Below are positions 1-10,212 of a DNA stretch of 64,000 nt, in pieces. This DNA comes from Luteimonas chenhongjianii. Its GTDB lineage: Bacteria; Pseudomonadota; Gammaproteobacteria; Xanthomonadales; Xanthomonadaceae. A program made the translations under genes and the position numbers. The stretch's first letter is position 1; the number at the start of each line of letters is the position of its first letter. Location of the stretch: contig NZ_CP023406.1 in assembly GCF_002327105.1 (NCBI RefSeq), positions 248,001 to 312,000 on the forward strand, given 5' to 3'. Under the pieces are notes generated by a model. It worked only from the letters and a program-made list of their open reading frames with translations, was not told the origin of the DNA and did not search any database.

Positions 1-102
1 GACGAAATCACTTCGCTCGATGTCGGCACATCCGTCGCGCCTGTATCCGAACCCGTAGTCACCACGCCATCCGAGGAGTCGAGCCATGCATTACCAGTGT
101 GA
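1..102 (+). CDS. ilvG: C-terminal tail of acetolactate synthase large subunit (partial)
   Basis: An open frame enters from the left edge and stops at 100-102, overlapping the start of ilvM by 17 bases. Only 33 residues are visible, an acidic, Ser/Thr/Pro-rich tail with no catalytic motif, so the identity rests on position: acetolactate synthase large-subunit genes usually lie directly before ilvM. The overlap suggests translational coupling. A second frame is also open here, so the call is tentative. Confidence 0.4.
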   Translation, partial: DEITSLDVGTSVAPVSEPVVTTPSEESSHALPV

Positions 103-322
103 GATGACCCTGCGCCGCGCCGAAGGCGCGCTGGTGCGCGTGCTCGGCACGACCGAGCGCCGCGGCTTCCGCCCGGTCTCGTTCGAGGGCGACACGCACG
201 GTCACAGCGAGCACTGGAAGCTGCGCATGACCGTCGAGGGCGACCGCCCCGCGGGCAGCTTGCAGGGCCAGCTGGCCAAGCTCTACGACTGCGTCTCGGT
301 GGAGGTGTCGCAGTGTCGTTGA
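86..322 (+). CDS. ilvM: Acetolactate synthase II small (regulatory) subunit, ACT domain
   Basis: A 78-residue protein of the size of IlvM, made of a single ACT-like fold. It carries the pattern 'LRRAEGALVRVLGTTERRGF' near the start and a closing 'LAKLYDCVSVEV' strand. IlvM binds the large subunit IlvG and stabilises it in the first common step of valine, leucine and isoleucine synthesis. The ATG at 86 is preceded by GAGGAG at 72-77. The stop overlaps the GTG start of the aminotransferase gene, so the two are probably translated in a coupled way. Confidence 0.85.
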   Translation: MHYQCEMTLRRAEGALVRVLGTTERRGFRPVSFEGDTHGHSEHWKLRMTVEGDRPAGSLQGQLAKLYDCVSVEVSQCR

Positions 323-1242
323 ACGCCACTGCCGAAGCTGCGCAGGCGCCGCCGCCATCGATCGCGGAGCCGGCGGTACCCGCGCGTCCACAGGTCTGGT
401 TCGACGGCGTGCTGTGCGATATCGATGCGCTGCAGGCCGGCCTGACCACGCATGCGATGCACTACGGCAGCGGCGTGTTCGAAGGCATCCGCAGCTACGC
501 GACCGCCGATGGCGCCGCGGTGTTCCGCCTGCCCGAGCACATGGCGCGCATGCGCGAAGGCGCGGCGCTGCTGGGCATGCGCTTCGATCCCGCGCAGGCC
601 ACCGACGCGGTACTGGCAACGCTGCGCGCCAACCGGCATCGCGATGCGTATATCCGCCCGTTGACGTGGTTCGGCGAAGGCGGCTTCGGCCTGGATGTCG
701 AGGGCCACGCCGAACACCTGATGGTCGCGACCACCTCGACCCGGGTGCACCTTGGCGGCACCCGCGCGCGACTGGGCATCAGCACGTGGCGGCGCAATCC
801 CGCCGACTCGCTGCCGCCGCTGAAGCTGTGCGGCGCCTACGTCAACTCCATCCTGGCCAAGCGCGAGAGCAGGTCGCGTGGATTCGACGAGGCGCTGTTC
901 ACCGATGCCGACGGCTTCGTCGTCGAATGCACGGGCGCCAACGTCTTCATCGTCAGGGCAGGCCGCGTCACCGCGGTCCAGCACCGCGACGCGCTGCCCG
1001 GCATCACCCGCGACACCCTCATCCGCCTGAGCGGCGCGGAGTCGCGCACAGTCACCCTCGAGGAGCTGTTCGACGCCGACGAAGTGTTCGCCTGTGGCAC
1101 CGCCGCCGAAGTCGCGCCGGTGCACGGCGTCGAAGGTCGCAGCTATGGCGACAACCCGGTGACCCGCGAACTGGCCGCGTTGTATGCGCGCGTCGTACGC
1201 GGTGAAGCCGAGGCTGCGCGCGGCTGGCTGACGGCGGTCTGA
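313..1242 (+). CDS. ilvE: Branched-chain amino acid aminotransferase (class IV, PLP)
   Basis: A 309-residue class IV aminotransferase, the normal size for IlvE. It catalyses the last step of Val/Leu/Ile synthesis, moving an amino group from glutamate to the branched 2-oxo acid. Family signatures are 'HYGSGVFEGIRSY' near residue 50, the PLP lysine expected at K171 in 'PLKLCGAYVNS', and 'DEALFTDADGFVVECTGANV' downstream. The start is a GTG at 313 that overlaps the ilvM stop, so it belongs to the same transcript. In Xanthomonas this place in the operon is usually held by threonine dehydratase (ilvA), which is not present here. Confidence 0.85.
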   Translation: MSLNATAEAAQAPPPSIAEPAVPARPQVWFDGVLCDIDALQAGLTTHAMHYGSGVFEGIRSYATADGAAVFRLPEHMARMREGAALLGMRFDPAQATDAVLATLRANRHRDAYIRPLTWFGEGGFGLDVEGHAEHLMVATTSTRVHLGGTRARLGISTWRRNPADSLPPLKLCGAYVNSILAKRESRSRGFDEALFTDADGFVVECTGANVFIVRAGRVTAVQHRDALPGITRDTLIRLSGAESRTVTLEELFDADEVFACGTAAEVAPVHGVEGRSYGDNPVTRELAALYARVVRGEAEAARGWLTAV

Positions 1243-1630
1243 GCATGAGCCGATCCGACGCAGGCCATGCCCCGCAAACGAATGCCGGTGATGCGCCGGC
1301 CGGGCGTTTGCGGCTGCGCCAGCTGGCCGCAGGCCGCGCCGGCGGCAGGCGCAGGATCGCGTTCGGCAACCCTGGCGCAGGCTTGCTGACGTGGCTTCGG
1401 TCGAACGTGCATCCAGGCCCACTGCAGTGGCCGCGTCGCTCCCCGCGCGCCACCGCGGCCGGGACGGCGGCACTCGCGCCGCTCGCGTCCGCCGCGCGCG
1501 CGGCGACCCCGCGACGCCGCAACGACCTCGCTGCACGCGCGCCGCCCGGGGGCGGCGAACCGCGACTTCGACCCGCGCCTTGTCCCCGCGCCGCATGCCC
1601 GCCACACGCACTTTCCAGGGAACTCCCCGC
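1243..1630 (+). other. 388-bp gap between ilvE and leuA with a doubtful ORF
   Basis: No recognisable gene. An open frame (1245-1634, 129 codons) starts two bases after the ilvE stop and ends with an ATGA overlap on the leuA start, which is the layout of a coupled gene. Its product is an Arg/Ala/Pro-rich sequence without a hydrophobic core or known motif, and its third-position GC looks lower than in the neighbours. I take it as probable non-coding spacer, or a decayed gene. No attenuator-like leader peptide rich in Leu codons was found by eye. Confidence 0.35.
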
Positions 1631-3169
1631 ATGACCGCTTCCGACACCATCCGGATTTTCGACACCACCCTGCGCGACGGCGAACAGTCGCCCGGCTGCA
1701 GCATGACGCCGCAGCAGAAGGTGGTGATGGCGCGTGCGCTTGACGCCCTGGGCGTCGACATCATCGAGACCGGCTTTCCCGCCAGTTCCGAATCCGATCG
1801 CGAGGCCGCACGCCTGATCGCGCGCGAGGTTCGCCGGCCGACACTGGCGGTCCTGTCGCGTTGCCTGCCGGCCGACATCGAAGCGTCGGCGCGGGTACTG
1901 GACGGCACCGCGAATCCACGCCTGCACGTCTTCATCTCGACCAGCCCGCTGCACCGCGAGCACAAGCTGCGCATGAGCCGTCAGCAGGTGCTGGACATGA
2001 CCGCGGCGAGCGTGGCCCATGCACGGCGCCTGATCGGCGATGTCGAGTTCTCGGCCGAAGATGCCACCCGCACCGAAGACGACTTCCTGGGCGAGGTGAT
2101 CGGCGTTGCGATCGCCAACGGTGCCACCACGATCAACGTGCCCGACACGCTGGGTTACGCGACGCCGGAGGAAACCAGGGCACTGTTCGCGCGCCTGATC
2201 GGAACGATTCCCGGCGCGCGCGAGGTGATCTTCAGTGCGCATTGCCACAACGATCTGGGTCTGGCGGTCGCCAACTCGCTGGCAGCCATCGAGGGCGGCG
2301 CGCGCCAGGTGGAATGCACGGTCAACGGCATCGGCGAGCGTGCCGGCAACTGCGCGGTCGAGGAGCTGGCGATGGCGCTGAAGGTCCGCAACGCGTTCTA
2401 CAACCTGGACACACGGATCGACACGCGCCGCCTGGTCCCGACCTCGCAGCTGCTGCGTCGCCTGACTGGCATGGCCATCCAGCGCAACAAGGCCATCGTC
2501 GGCGAGAACGCGTTCGCGCACGAATCGGGCATCCACCAGCACGGCATGCTGCGCCACCGCGGCACCTACGAAATCATGAATCCGGCCGATGTGGGCTGGC
2601 CGGATTCGAAGCTGGTGCTGGGCCGCCACAGTGGCCGCGCCGCGGTAGGCCATCGCATCCGCGCGCTCGGCCACACGCTGGACGAGCCGCAGCTGGAACA
2701 GGTCTTCGCCGCGTTCAAGGCGCTGTGCGAGCGCCAGCGCGTGGTCGATGACAACGATCTGGAGGCACTGCTGCACGGCGACGTGCACGGGCGGGGCTGG
2801 CGGCTGGCCTCGATGACCGTCAGCGACCGCGGCCAGCGCGCCAGCGCCCAGGTCGAGCTGTCCGATCCGGAAGGCGGCAAGGTCACCGAAAGCGCGCTTG
2901 GCGATGGCCCGGTCGATGCGCTGTTCGCCGCACTGGCCGCCGCGACCGGGGTCGAACTGGCCCTGGAAAGCTACCAGGTGCACAGCGTCGGCGTGGGCCG
3001 CGATGCGCGCGGCGAGGCCAGTGTCAGCCTGCGCCACGGCGACGACGTCCACGAGGGTTCCGGCACCAGCCGCGACATCATCGAGGCCAGCGCGCTGGCG
3101 TGGCTCGATGTCGCGAACCGCATCCTGCACCGTCCGCGCGCCGCGGCGCCGCAGGCCGCGCATGCCTGA
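1631..3169 (+). CDS. leuA: 2-isopropylmalate synthase
   Basis: A 512-residue enzyme for the first committed step of leucine synthesis: acetyl-CoA plus 2-ketoisovalerate gives 2-isopropylmalate. The N-terminal TIM barrel shows '[14 protein letters not shown]' (residues 9-22), the metal-binding '[12 protein letters not shown]' near residue 204, and 'NGIGERAGN'. The C-terminal LeuA dimer domain, the leucine-feedback domain of this family, follows from about residue 390. The ATG at 1631 has an AGGGAA site upstream and the size fits the long LeuA type. It heads leuACDB. Confidence 0.95.
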   Translation: MTASDTIRIFDTTLRDGEQSPGCSMTPQQKVVMARALDALGVDIIETGFPASSESDREAARLIAREVRRPTLAVLSRCLPADIEASARVLDGTANPRLHVFISTSPLHREHKLRMSRQQVLDMTAASVAHARRLIGDVEFSAEDATRTEDDFLGEVIGVAIANGATTINVPDTLGYATPEETRALFARLIGTIPGAREVIFSAHCHNDLGLAVANSLAAIEGGARQVECTVNGIGERAGNCAVEELAMALKVRNAFYNLDTRIDTRRLVPTSQLLRRLTGMAIQRNKAIVGENAFAHESGIHQHGMLRHRGTYEIMNPADVGWPDSKLVLGRHSGRAAVGHRIRALGHTLDEPQLEQVFAAFKALCERQRVVDDNDLEALLHGDVHGRGWRLASMTVSDRGQRASAQVELSDPEGGKVTESALGDGPVDALFAALAAATGVELALESYQVHSVGVGRDARGEASVSLRHGDDVHEGSGTSRDIIEASALAWLDVANRILHRPRAAAPQAAHA

Positions 3170-3277
3170 CCGGTCCATCTCCCGCGGGGCGCCCGCAGGC
3201 GCTCGTAGCGCCCCGACTGCCCGCGTCTTCTCGCGCGTCCGCGCGCGCCACTCCGAATCAAGCATCAAGAGCCCGCA

Positions 3278-4705
3278 ATGACCGCCAGCACGCCACGCAC
3301 CCTGTTCGACAAACTGTGGGACGCCCACATCGTGACTCCCGAGACCGAGGCCGCGCCCGCGGTGCTGTACATCGACCTGCACCTGATCCACGAGGTCACC
3401 TCGCCGCAGGCCTTCACCGAGCTGCGCGCGCGCGGCCTCAGGCCGCACCGCCCGGAGCGCACCAAGGCGACGATGGACCACTCCACGCCGACGCTCCCCC
3501 GCGATGCGCAAGGCAATCCGCGCTACGCAAGCGATGCCGCACGCGCCCAGGTCGAGATGCTCGCGGCGAACTGCGCGGAGTTCGCCATCGAGCTGTTCGA
3601 CATGGACTCCGACCAGCGCGGCATCGTGCATGTCGTCGCACCCGAGCAGGGCTTCACCCTGCCCGGCATGACCATTGTCTGCGGCGACAGTCACACCTCC
3701 ACGCACGGCGCGTTCGGCGCGCTGGCGTTCGGCATCGGCACCAGCGAAGTGGGCAACGTGCTGGCGACGCAATGCCTGCTGCAGCGCAGGCCCAGGACCA
3801 TGTCGATCACCATCGACGGTGCGCTTGCGCCTGGCGTCGGCGCCAAGGACGTGATCCTGCATGCGATCGGAGTCATCGGCGTCAACGGCGGTACCGGCCA
3901 CGTGATCGAGTACCGCGGCTCCACCATCGAGGCGATGGACATGGAGCAGCGCATGACCCTGTGCAACATGTCGATCGAGGCCGGCGCGCGCGCCGGAATG
4001 GTCGCGCCCGACGACACCACGTTCGACTGGATCGCGCGCACCCCGCGCGGGCCAAAGGGCGCCGATCTCGACGCTGCGCTCGCCCGCTGGCGACAGCTGC
4101 GCAGCGATGAAGGCGCGCACTTCGATGTGGAGATCCGAATCAATGCCGCGGACATCCGTCCGACGCTCACCTGGGGCACCCACCCGGGTACCGCGATCGG
4201 CGTCGACGTGCCGGTGCCGGTCGCAACCGATGCCGCCGAACAGAAAGGCCAGGACTACATGCGCGTCATCGCCGGCCAGTCGCTGGCCGGCATGCCGGTC
4301 GACGTGGTGTTCGTCGGCTCCTGCACCAACGGCCGCCTGCGCGACATGCGCGAGGTCGCCGAGGTGCTGCGCGGTCAGCGCGTCGCGGCCGGCGTGCGCA
4401 TGCTGGTCGTGCCGGGCTCGGAGATCGTCAAGCGCGAGGCCGAGGCCGAAGGCATCGACAGGATCGTCCGCGATGCCGGCGCCGAATGGCGCGAGCCGGG
4501 CTGCTCGATGTGCATCGCCATGAACGGCGATCTGGTTGCGCCCGGCCAGCTGGCGGTGAGCACCAGCAACCGCAATTTCGAAGGCCGTCAGGGCCCCGGC
4601 GCACGCACGCTGCTGGCCTCGCCGGCGACGGCTGCGTGGGCCGCGGTGCGCGGCGTCGTGGCCGACCCACGCGAACGCTTCGTCGACCGGCGGGAGGTGG
4701 CCTGA
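3278..4705 (+). CDS. leuC: 3-isopropylmalate dehydratase large subunit
   Basis: A 475-residue aconitase-family large subunit. With LeuD it isomerises 2- to 3-isopropylmalate through a [4Fe-4S] cluster. The three expected cluster cysteines are present: one in 'VGSCTNGRL' (about C349) and two in 'GCSMC' (about C409 and C412), matching the spacing in E. coli LeuC. The N-terminus '[10 protein letters not shown]' is typical. The stop overlaps the leuD start (TGATG). A 108-bp spacer separates it from leuA. Confidence 0.96.
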   Translation: MTASTPRTLFDKLWDAHIVTPETEAAPAVLYIDLHLIHEVTSPQAFTELRARGLRPHRPERTKATMDHSTPTLPRDAQGNPRYASDAARAQVEMLAANCAEFAIELFDMDSDQRGIVHVVAPEQGFTLPGMTIVCGDSHTSTHGAFGALAFGIGTSEVGNVLATQCLLQRRPRTMSITIDGALAPGVGAKDVILHAIGVIGVNGGTGHVIEYRGSTIEAMDMEQRMTLCNMSIEAGARAGMVAPDDTTFDWIARTPRGPKGADLDAALARWRQLRSDEGAHFDVEIRINAADIRPTLTWGTHPGTAIGVDVPVPVATDAAEQKGQDYMRVIAGQSLAGMPVDVVFVGSCTNGRLRDMREVAEVLRGQRVAAGVRMLVVPGSEIVKREAEAEGIDRIVRDAGAEWREPGCSMCIAMNGDLVAPGQLAVSTSNRNFEGRQGPGARTLLASPATAAWAAVRGVVADPRERFVDRREVA

Positions 4706-5298
4706 TGTCCACCGCCCACGTTTCGGAATTCCCGGTCCGCTCGGCCAGCGTGGTGCTGCCGCAGACCAACATCGACACCGACCAGATCATTCCCGCGCGC
4801 TTTCTTTCGACGACCGAGCGCAAGGGGCTCGGCCGCTATGCGTTCAACGACTGGCGCTGGCGCGAGGATGGCAGCGCCCGTCCGGACTTCGCCTTCAACC
4901 AGGCGCACAACGCCGGACGCTCGGTGCTGCTGGCGGGCCGGAATTTCGGCTGCGGCTCATCGCGCGAGCATGCGCCGTGGGCGCTGCGTGATCTGGGCCT
5001 GCGGGTCGTGGTCAGCAGCGAGATCGCCGACATCTTCCGGGGCAACGCATTGAAGAACGGCCTGCTGCCGGTCGTGCTGCCCGAGCACGTGGTGCAGGAC
5101 CTGATGACGCGACCCGACGACGTGCTGACCGTCGACATCATCGCGTGCGAACTGCGAACACCGGACGGCAGCGTCCATGCATTCGCGCTCGATGCGTTCG
5201 CGCGGACCTGCCTGCTCGAAGGCGTCGACGAAATGGGCTTCCTGCTTGCGCGCAGGGCCGACATCCGCAATTACGAGGACACCCACCATGCACGCTGA
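4705..5298 (+). CDS. leuD: 3-isopropylmalate dehydratase small subunit
   Basis: A 197-residue partner of LeuC that forms the swivel domain over the active site. Family marks are '[13 protein letters not shown]' at residues 23-35 and '[15 protein letters not shown]' near residue 77. Length is normal. The start shares bases with the leuC stop, and its end overlaps leuB by 11 bases, so leuC, leuD and leuB are tightly coupled. Confidence 0.96.
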   Translation: MSTAHVSEFPVRSASVVLPQTNIDTDQIIPARFLSTTERKGLGRYAFNDWRWREDGSARPDFAFNQAHNAGRSVLLAGRNFGCGSSREHAPWALRDLGLRVVVSSEIADIFRGNALKNGLLPVVLPEHVVQDLMTRPDDVLTVDIIACELRTPDGSVHAFALDAFARTCLLEGVDEMGFLLARRADIRNYEDTHHAR

Positions 5299-6412
5299 CA
5301 TCGTCGTTCTGCCCGGAGACGGGATCGGCCCCGAGGTGGCCGCCGCCGCGGTCGACGTGCTGCAGGCGGTGGCGACGCGCTTCGGCCATCGCTTCTCCCT
5401 GCACGAGCACCTCATCGGCGGGGCCGCGATCGACGCCACCGGCACGCCGCTACCCGACGCCACGCTGGCCGCGGCGCGCGCTGCCGACGCGGTTCTGCTG
5501 GGCGCGGTGGGTGGCCCGAAGTGGTCTGATCCCAATGCCAGCGTGCGCCCGGAACAGGGCCTGCTGGCGATCCGCAAGGCTCTGGGGCTGTATGCGAACC
5601 TGCGCCCCACCAAGCCGCATCCGGCCGCGCTCGGCGCCTCGCCGATCAAGCCGCATCTGCTCGCCGGCGTGGACCTGCTGGTGGTGCGCGAGCTGACCGG
5701 CGGCATCTACTTCGGTGACAAGACCCGCGATGCCGACACCGCCAGCGACCTGTGCCGCTACAGCGTGCACGAGATCGAACGTGTAGTGCGCCGCGCCTGC
5801 CTGCTCGCACGCGATCGACGTGGCCATGTGATCTCGGTCGACAAGGCCAACGTGCTCGAGACCTCGCGGCTGTGGCGCGATGTCGCCAGCCGCATCGCAC
5901 GCGACGAGTTCCCCGACATCACCCTCGAGCACCAGCTGGTGGATTCGATGGCGATGCACCTGCTGTCGAAGCCGCGTGCGTTCGATGTCATCGTGACCGA
6001 GAACATGTTCGGCGACATCCTGACCGACGAGGCTTCGATGCTGGCCGGCTCACTGGGTCTGCTGCCTTCGGCCTCGCTCGGCGATGACGCGATGCCCGGC
6101 GCCGGCTCCACTGCGTCGGGGCGTGCCCGAGGCATCTTCGAGCCGATCCACGGCTCGGCGCCCGACATCGCCGGCCGAGGCATCGCCAATCCCTACGGCG
6201 CGATCCTCAGCGCCGCGCTGTTGCTGCGTCATTCGCTCGACCTGGCGCGCGAAGCGGCCTGTATCGAGGCCGCCGTGGACGGCGCGCTCGCGGCGGGCGT
6301 GTTCACTGCGGACCTGGCGCAAACCGGCGCGGCAGTTTCGACCCGCGAGGCCACGACGGCGGTGCTCTCGCGCATCGAGACCGCGTGCCAGGTCGCAGAA
6401 CTGCGCGACTGA
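5288..6412 (+). CDS. leuB: 3-isopropylmalate dehydrogenase
   Basis: A 374-residue NAD-dependent decarboxylating dehydrogenase, the third leucine-pathway enzyme. It starts with '[11 protein letters not shown]' and has the substrate-binding '[11 protein letters not shown]' (near residue 137), the metal-binding '[13 protein letters not shown]', and the NAD-loop '[12 protein letters not shown]'. The ATG at 5288 lies inside the end of leuD. A short GGCGGC-AAT-GCCGCC stem (6422-6436) follows the stop, but it has no T-run and is unlikely to be a full terminator before ilvD. Confidence 0.96.
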   Translation: MHADIVVLPGDGIGPEVAAAAVDVLQAVATRFGHRFSLHEHLIGGAAIDATGTPLPDATLAAARAADAVLLGAVGGPKWSDPNASVRPEQGLLAIRKALGLYANLRPTKPHPAALGASPIKPHLLAGVDLLVVRELTGGIYFGDKTRDADTASDLCRYSVHEIERVVRRACLLARDRRGHVISVDKANVLETSRLWRDVASRIARDEFPDITLEHQLVDSMAMHLLSKPRAFDVIVTENMFGDILTDEASMLAGSLGLLPSASLGDDAMPGAGSTASGRARGIFEPIHGSAPDIAGRGIANPYGAILSAALLLRHSLDLAREAACIEAAVDGALAAGVFTADLAQTGAAVSTREATTAVLSRIETACQVAELRD

Positions 6413-6483
6413 CCAGACGGTGGCGGCAATGCCGCCCCGCCCTTCGAACCAGCGCCGGCACATCCGGCGCGCCAGGAACCGCG

Positions 6484-8337
6484 ATGCCCGAGTACCGCTC
6501 CAGAACTTCCACCCACGGCCGCAACATGGCAGGCGCCCGCGCCCTGTGGCGCGCGACCGGCATGGGTGACGAGGACTTCCACAAGCCGATCATCGCGGTC
6601 GCCAACTCGTTCACCCAGTTCGTCCCGGGCCACGTGCACCTCAAGGACATGGGCCAGCTGGTGGCGCGCGAGATCGCGCGCGTGGGTGGCGTGGCCAGGG
6701 AGTTCAACACCATCGCCGTGGACGACGGCATCGCCATGGGCCATGACGGCATGCTGTATTCGCTGCCGAGCCGCGAGCTGATCGCCGACGCGGTGGAGTA
6801 CATGGTCAATGCCCACTGCGCCGATGCGCTGGTGTGCATCTCCAACTGCGACAAGATCACCCCCGGCATGCTGATGGCCGCGTTGCGGCTCGACGTGCCG
6901 GTGGTGTTCGTGTCCGGCGGGCCGATGGAAGCCGGCAAGACGCGGCTCGCGGACGGCAGCGAGGACAGCCGCAAACTCGACCTCGTGGATGCGATGGTGA
7001 TGGCGGCCGACCCGGCGGCGAGCGACGCCCAGGTCGCCGATGTAGAGCGCAGCGCCTGCCCGACCTGCGGCTCGTGCTCGGGCATGTTCACCGCGAACTC
7101 GATGAACTGCCTGACCGAGGTACTGGGGCTTGCGCTGCCCGGCAACGGCACCCTGCTGGCTACCCACGCCGATCGCGAGGAGCTTTTCCTGCGAGCGGGA
7201 CGCACCATCGTCGAGCTGTGCCACCGCTGGTACGGCGCCGCGGACCCGAGTGCCCTGCCGCGCGGCATCGCAACGTTCGAGGCCTTCGAGAACGCGATGA
7301 CACTGGACATCGCGATGGGCGGTTCGACCAACACCATCCTGCACCTGCTCGCCGCGGCGCAGGAAGCCGCGGTGGACTTCACGATGGCCGACATCGACCG
7401 GCTGTCGCGGCGCGTGCCGCAGCTGTGCAAGGTGGCGCCGAACTCGCCCGACTACCACGTCGAGGACGTGCACCGCGCCGGTGGCATACCCGCGATCCTC
7501 GGCGCGCTCGCGCGCGGCGGCCTGCTGCACACCGGGGTTGCCACGGTGCACGCCCCGACCCTGGGCGACGCGATCGCCCGGTGGGACATCGATGCGACCG
7601 ACGACCCGGCCGTGCACACGTTCTTCCGCGCCGGCCCCGCCGGCATTCCCACCCAGACCGCCTTCAGCCAGGCGACGCGCTGGCCGTCGCTCGATGCCGA
7701 CCGCGCCGGCGGCTGCATCCGCGACACCGGCCATGCCTACTCCCCCGAAGGCGGCCTGGCCGTACTGACCGGTAACCTCGCCCCGGATGGCTGCGTGGTG
7801 AAGACGGCAGGCGTGGACCCGTCGATCCACATGTTCGAAGGCCCCGCGCGGGTCTTCGAAAGCCAGGAGGACGCCGTGGCCGGCATCCTCGGCGACGTGG
7901 TGCAGCCGGGCGAGGTCGTCGTGATCCGCTACGAAGGCCCCAAGGGCGGTCCCGGCATGCAGGAAATGCTGTATCCGACCAGCTATCTGAAATCCAGAGG
8001 ACTGGGCGCGCAGTGCGCACTGCTGACCGACGGGCGGTTCTCAGGTGGCACGTCAGGCCTGTCGATCGGGCATGTGTCGCCGGAAGCCGCTGCCGGCGGT
8101 GCAATCGCCCTGGTGCGCGATGGCGACCGCATCCGGATCGACATTCCCGCGCGCACGATCAGCTTGCTGGTGGACTCCGCGGAACTCGACGCACGCCGCG
8201 ACGCGCAGCATGCCCGCGGCTGGAAGCCCGGGAACCCGCGCCCCCGCCGGGTGAGTACCGCGCTCAAGGCCTACGCACTGCTGGCCACGAGTGCCGACAA
8301 GGGCGCGGTACGCGATCGCGCCCTGCTCGGCGATTGA
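6484..8337 (+). CDS. ilvD: Dihydroxy-acid dehydratase
   Basis: A 617-residue Fe-S dehydratase shared by valine, leucine and isoleucine synthesis. It makes the 2-oxo acids used by IlvE and LeuA. Motifs are '[15 protein letters not shown]' near residue 42, '[11 protein letters not shown]' (C118, C122), and '[17 protein letters not shown]' (C192, C195, C198). The C-terminal '[18 protein letters not shown]' signature is also present. Start at ATG 6484, as in long IlvD proteins. Only 13 bp separate its stop from the convergent integrase gene; ilvD is the known anchor gene of the Xanthomonas chromosomal integron. Confidence 0.96.
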   Translation: MPEYRSRTSTHGRNMAGARALWRATGMGDEDFHKPIIAVANSFTQFVPGHVHLKDMGQLVAREIARVGGVAREFNTIAVDDGIAMGHDGMLYSLPSRELIADAVEYMVNAHCADALVCISNCDKITPGMLMAALRLDVPVVFVSGGPMEAGKTRLADGSEDSRKLDLVDAMVMAADPAASDAQVADVERSACPTCGSCSGMFTANSMNCLTEVLGLALPGNGTLLATHADREELFLRAGRTIVELCHRWYGAADPSALPRGIATFEAFENAMTLDIAMGGSTNTILHLLAAAQEAAVDFTMADIDRLSRRVPQLCKVAPNSPDYHVEDVHRAGGIPAILGALARGGLLHTGVATVHAPTLGDAIARWDIDATDDPAVHTFFRAGPAGIPTQTAFSQATRWPSLDADRAGGCIRDTGHAYSPEGGLAVLTGNLAPDGCVVKTAGVDPSIHMFEGPARVFESQEDAVAGILGDVVQPGEVVVIRYEGPKGGPGMQEMLYPTSYLKSRGLGAQCALLTDGRFSGGTSGLSIGHVSPEAAAGGAIALVRDGDRIRIDIPARTISLLVDSAELDARRDAQHARGWKPGNPRPRRVSTALKAYALLATSADKGAVRDRALLGD

Positions 8338-8350
8338 ACAGGCGCACATC

Positions 8351-9379
8351 TCACGTGCCTGGCCAGGTTGCCGCGCCAGTGGGCAGCCGATCCAGCGGGC
8401 TCGCCACCGCGGATGCCCCGCGGCCCAGAACATGGGTATAGATCTGCGTCGTGGCGACATCCTTGTGCCCCAGCAGCTCCTGCACCGTGCGGATGTCGTA
8501 GCCGGCCTCCAGCAGATGGGTGGCAAACGAATGCCGCAGGGTGTGGCAGGTTGCCGGCTTGACGATGCCCGCGCGCAGGCGTGCAGCCTTCACCGCACGC
8601 TGCAAAACTTCCTCCGACACATGGTGGCGACCGGCGCGACCGGTGCGTGGATCGATGGATATACGCGCCGACGGGAACAGGTACTGCCAGCCCGGCTCGA
8701 GATCCGCGCCCGGATATTTACGCGCAAGCGCGTGCGGCAGATGGACACGCCCGCCCCCGCGCTCGCGATCGGCGGCATGCTGCAGGACTGCGCGGGCGCG
8801 CTGCCGCTCCAGCTCGGGCAGCAGGCTCGCGGGCAAGGGCACGCGCCGGTCCTTGCCGCCCTTGCCATCACGCACCACGATCTCGCCGCGCGCGGCATCC
8901 ACATCCTTGATTCGCAACCGCAGGCACTCGAGCAGGCGCATGCCGCTGCCGTAGAGCAGGCCGCCCATCAGCCAGCATGGCCCCTCCAGCGCAGACAGCA
9001 GGCGCGCGACCTCCTCCTGCGACAACACCACCGGAATACGCCGCGGACGCTTGGCCCGCACCAGGCCCTCCATCCACGGCAGGTCGATATCCAGTACTTC
9101 GCGGTATAGAAACAGCAGCGCCGACAGCGCCTGGTTCTGGGTGCCTGCCGAGACCCGCCCCTGCGTTGCCAAGCCGCTCAGGAATGCCTCCACCTCGACC
9201 AGCCCCAGCCCCCGTGGATGGCGGCGACCGTTGGCCAGCACAAAGCGCCGGATCCACGCCACATAGGCCTGCTCGGTACGCAGGCTGTAGTGCCGCAGCC
9301 GCAAACGCGCCCGCACCTGATCCAGCAACCGGGGCGCCTGCGCGCCCGTTACACCCTCGTTTCCGCCGATGTAACTCAT
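8351..9379 (-). CDS. intI: Integron integrase IntI (tyrosine recombinase)
   Basis: A 342-residue tyrosine recombinase that inserts and excises gene cassettes at attI and attC. It has the SAM-like core-binding domain (residues ~15-105). The catalytic set is complete: R148 in 'YGSGMRLLE', H279 and R282 in 'CHTLRHSFATHLL', H305 in 'LLGHKD', Y314 in 'QIYTHVL'. The IntI-specific insertion before box II is present (near residues 222-250, with 'LEPGWQYLFPSARISIDPRT'), which separates IntI from XerC/D and phage integrases. The frame is uninterrupted, so it is probably active. It is convergent with ilvD and divergent from the cassette array, the standard integron layout. The ATG at 9379 gives a normal IntI length; in-frame starts up to 9439 exist. 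Confidence 0.95.
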   Translation of the reverse strand: MSYIGGNEGVTGAQAPRLLDQVRARLRLRHYSLRTEQAYVAWIRRFVLANGRRHPRGLGLVEVEAFLSGLATQGRVSAGTQNQALSALLFLYREVLDIDLPWMEGLVRAKRPRRIPVVLSQEEVARLLSALEGPCWLMGGLLYGSGMRLLECLRLRIKDVDAARGEIVVRDGKGGKDRRVPLPASLLPELERQRARAVLQHAADRERGGGRVHLPHALARKYPGADLEPGWQYLFPSARISIDPRTGRAGRHHVSEEVLQRAVKAARLRAGIVKPATCHTLRHSFATHLLEAGYDIRTVQELLGHKDVATTQIYTHVLGRGASAVASPLDRLPTGAATWPGT

Positions 9380-9510
9380 ACGCCCGCTTTTTGGTCGGAT
9401 AACGCAGGCAGCCTTACCCGCCATCACCGTCATGGCCATCCACTAAGCCGTTGATGCTCCGTCGGATTTCCCCTCTTCCCGCGCCAGCCCCCGTGCCCGA
9501 TACTCGGTGC

Positions 9511-9545
9511 AACACCGCGTTTAGGCGGTCCAATAGTTGTTAGGC
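9511..9545 (+). other. attI-like primary recombination site
   Basis: Between intI and the first cassette lies a GTTTAGGC (9519-9526) followed after 12 bases by GTTAGGC (9539-9545). The second matches the GTTRRRY core at which IntI joins cassettes, and the first cassette begins right after it. The position next to intI, and the absence of the attC-type palindrome, mark it as attI rather than attC. The exact outer limit of attI cannot be told by eye. Confidence 0.7.
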
Positions 9546-9549
9546 GGCA

Positions 9550-9771
9550 ATGGCCCTATTCGCGAGACTCAACAAACAGGTCGTCCCGATCTGCCTCCGC
9601 ACCCTAGGCTGGCTTGCCCTTGTGGCTCTGTTTCCTGCTGCGGTGTATGGGTACACGCAGGGAGCTTGGGTCGGAGTCAAGGTGTTTCTGATCATCGGCG
9701 TTGTGGCCGCGCTGGGCCTGCTGTGGGGCTTCTGGGGCAGTCTCTTTCCAAAAAAGTTGGGCGGCAGCTAG
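9550..9771 (+). CDS. Cassette 1: small two-helix membrane protein
   Basis: A 73-residue protein starting 4 bases after the attI core, as is usual for a first cassette. It has two hydrophobic stretches (about residues 17-35 and 43-63) linked by a short polar turn, so it is probably an inner-membrane protein. The function is not recognised. It is nearest to attI and so best placed for expression from an integron promoter. No clear ribosome binding site is seen ahead of the ATG. Confidence 0.65.
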   Translation: MALFARLNKQVVPICLRTLGWLALVALFPAAVYGYTQGAWVGVKVFLIIGVVAALGLLWGFWGSLFPKKLGGS

Positions 9772-9855
9772 CTTGCCGCCTAACAAGTCATTCAAGCCGA
9801 TGCGGTAGTTCCTTCGCTTTAGTGGACACCCTGACCTAACTGTCAGGAGCTTCCC

Positions 9856-10212
9856 ATGCCAACACCAGGCCCCAGAACAACCTACCGTTACACCGACCAG
9901 TTCAAAGCCACAGCAGTGCGCCTGAGCGAGCTTCCCGGCGTCTCCGTCGCCGACGTTGCCGAGTCGCTTTACATCCACCCTTTCATGTTGTCTCGTTGGC
10001 GCAGGTTGGCCCGCGAGGGAGTGATCGTGACCAAGGGTACGGAGCTGGACAGGACAGTGGCCGCAGAGCTCAAGGCGCTGCGCGAAGTGAAGCGGAAGTA
10101 CGAACGGCTACAGGTCGAGCATGACCTTTTAAAAAAAGCCATCGCGTTCACTTCGGCTCGAAAGCCGACGTCTTCGCCTTTATCGCGCACCACCAGGAAG
10201 CCTGCCCGGTGA
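9856..10212 (+). CDS. IS-A OrfA, IS3-family DNA-binding protein
   Basis: A 118-residue helix-turn-helix protein of the transposase_8/InsE type ('[14 protein letters not shown]', '[14 protein letters not shown]') with a C-terminal coiled coil ('[17 protein letters not shown]'). It binds the IS ends. A slippery run, TTA-AAA-AAA-G at 10129-10138, lies near the end. A -1 shift there enters the OrfB frame and gives the OrfAB transposase, as known for IS3 elements. The residues after the slip site are probably not part of the active fusion protein. Confidence 0.85.
   Translation: MPTPGPRTTYRYTDQFKATAVRLSELPGVSVADVAESLYIHPFMLSRWRRLAREGVIVTKGTELDRTVAAELKALREVKRKYERLQVEHDLLKKAIAFTSARKPTSSPLSRTTRKPAR

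Noticed and set aside
1052..4183. A 1,043-codon - strand frame opposite leuA and leuC
   Set aside because: It is a shadow frame without motifs, overlapping well-supported genes.
9340..9480. Cassette promoter Pc and LexA box near intI
   Set aside because: No pair of -35/-10 boxes or LexA-like CTGT-N8-ACAG stood out by eye. It needs transcript mapping.
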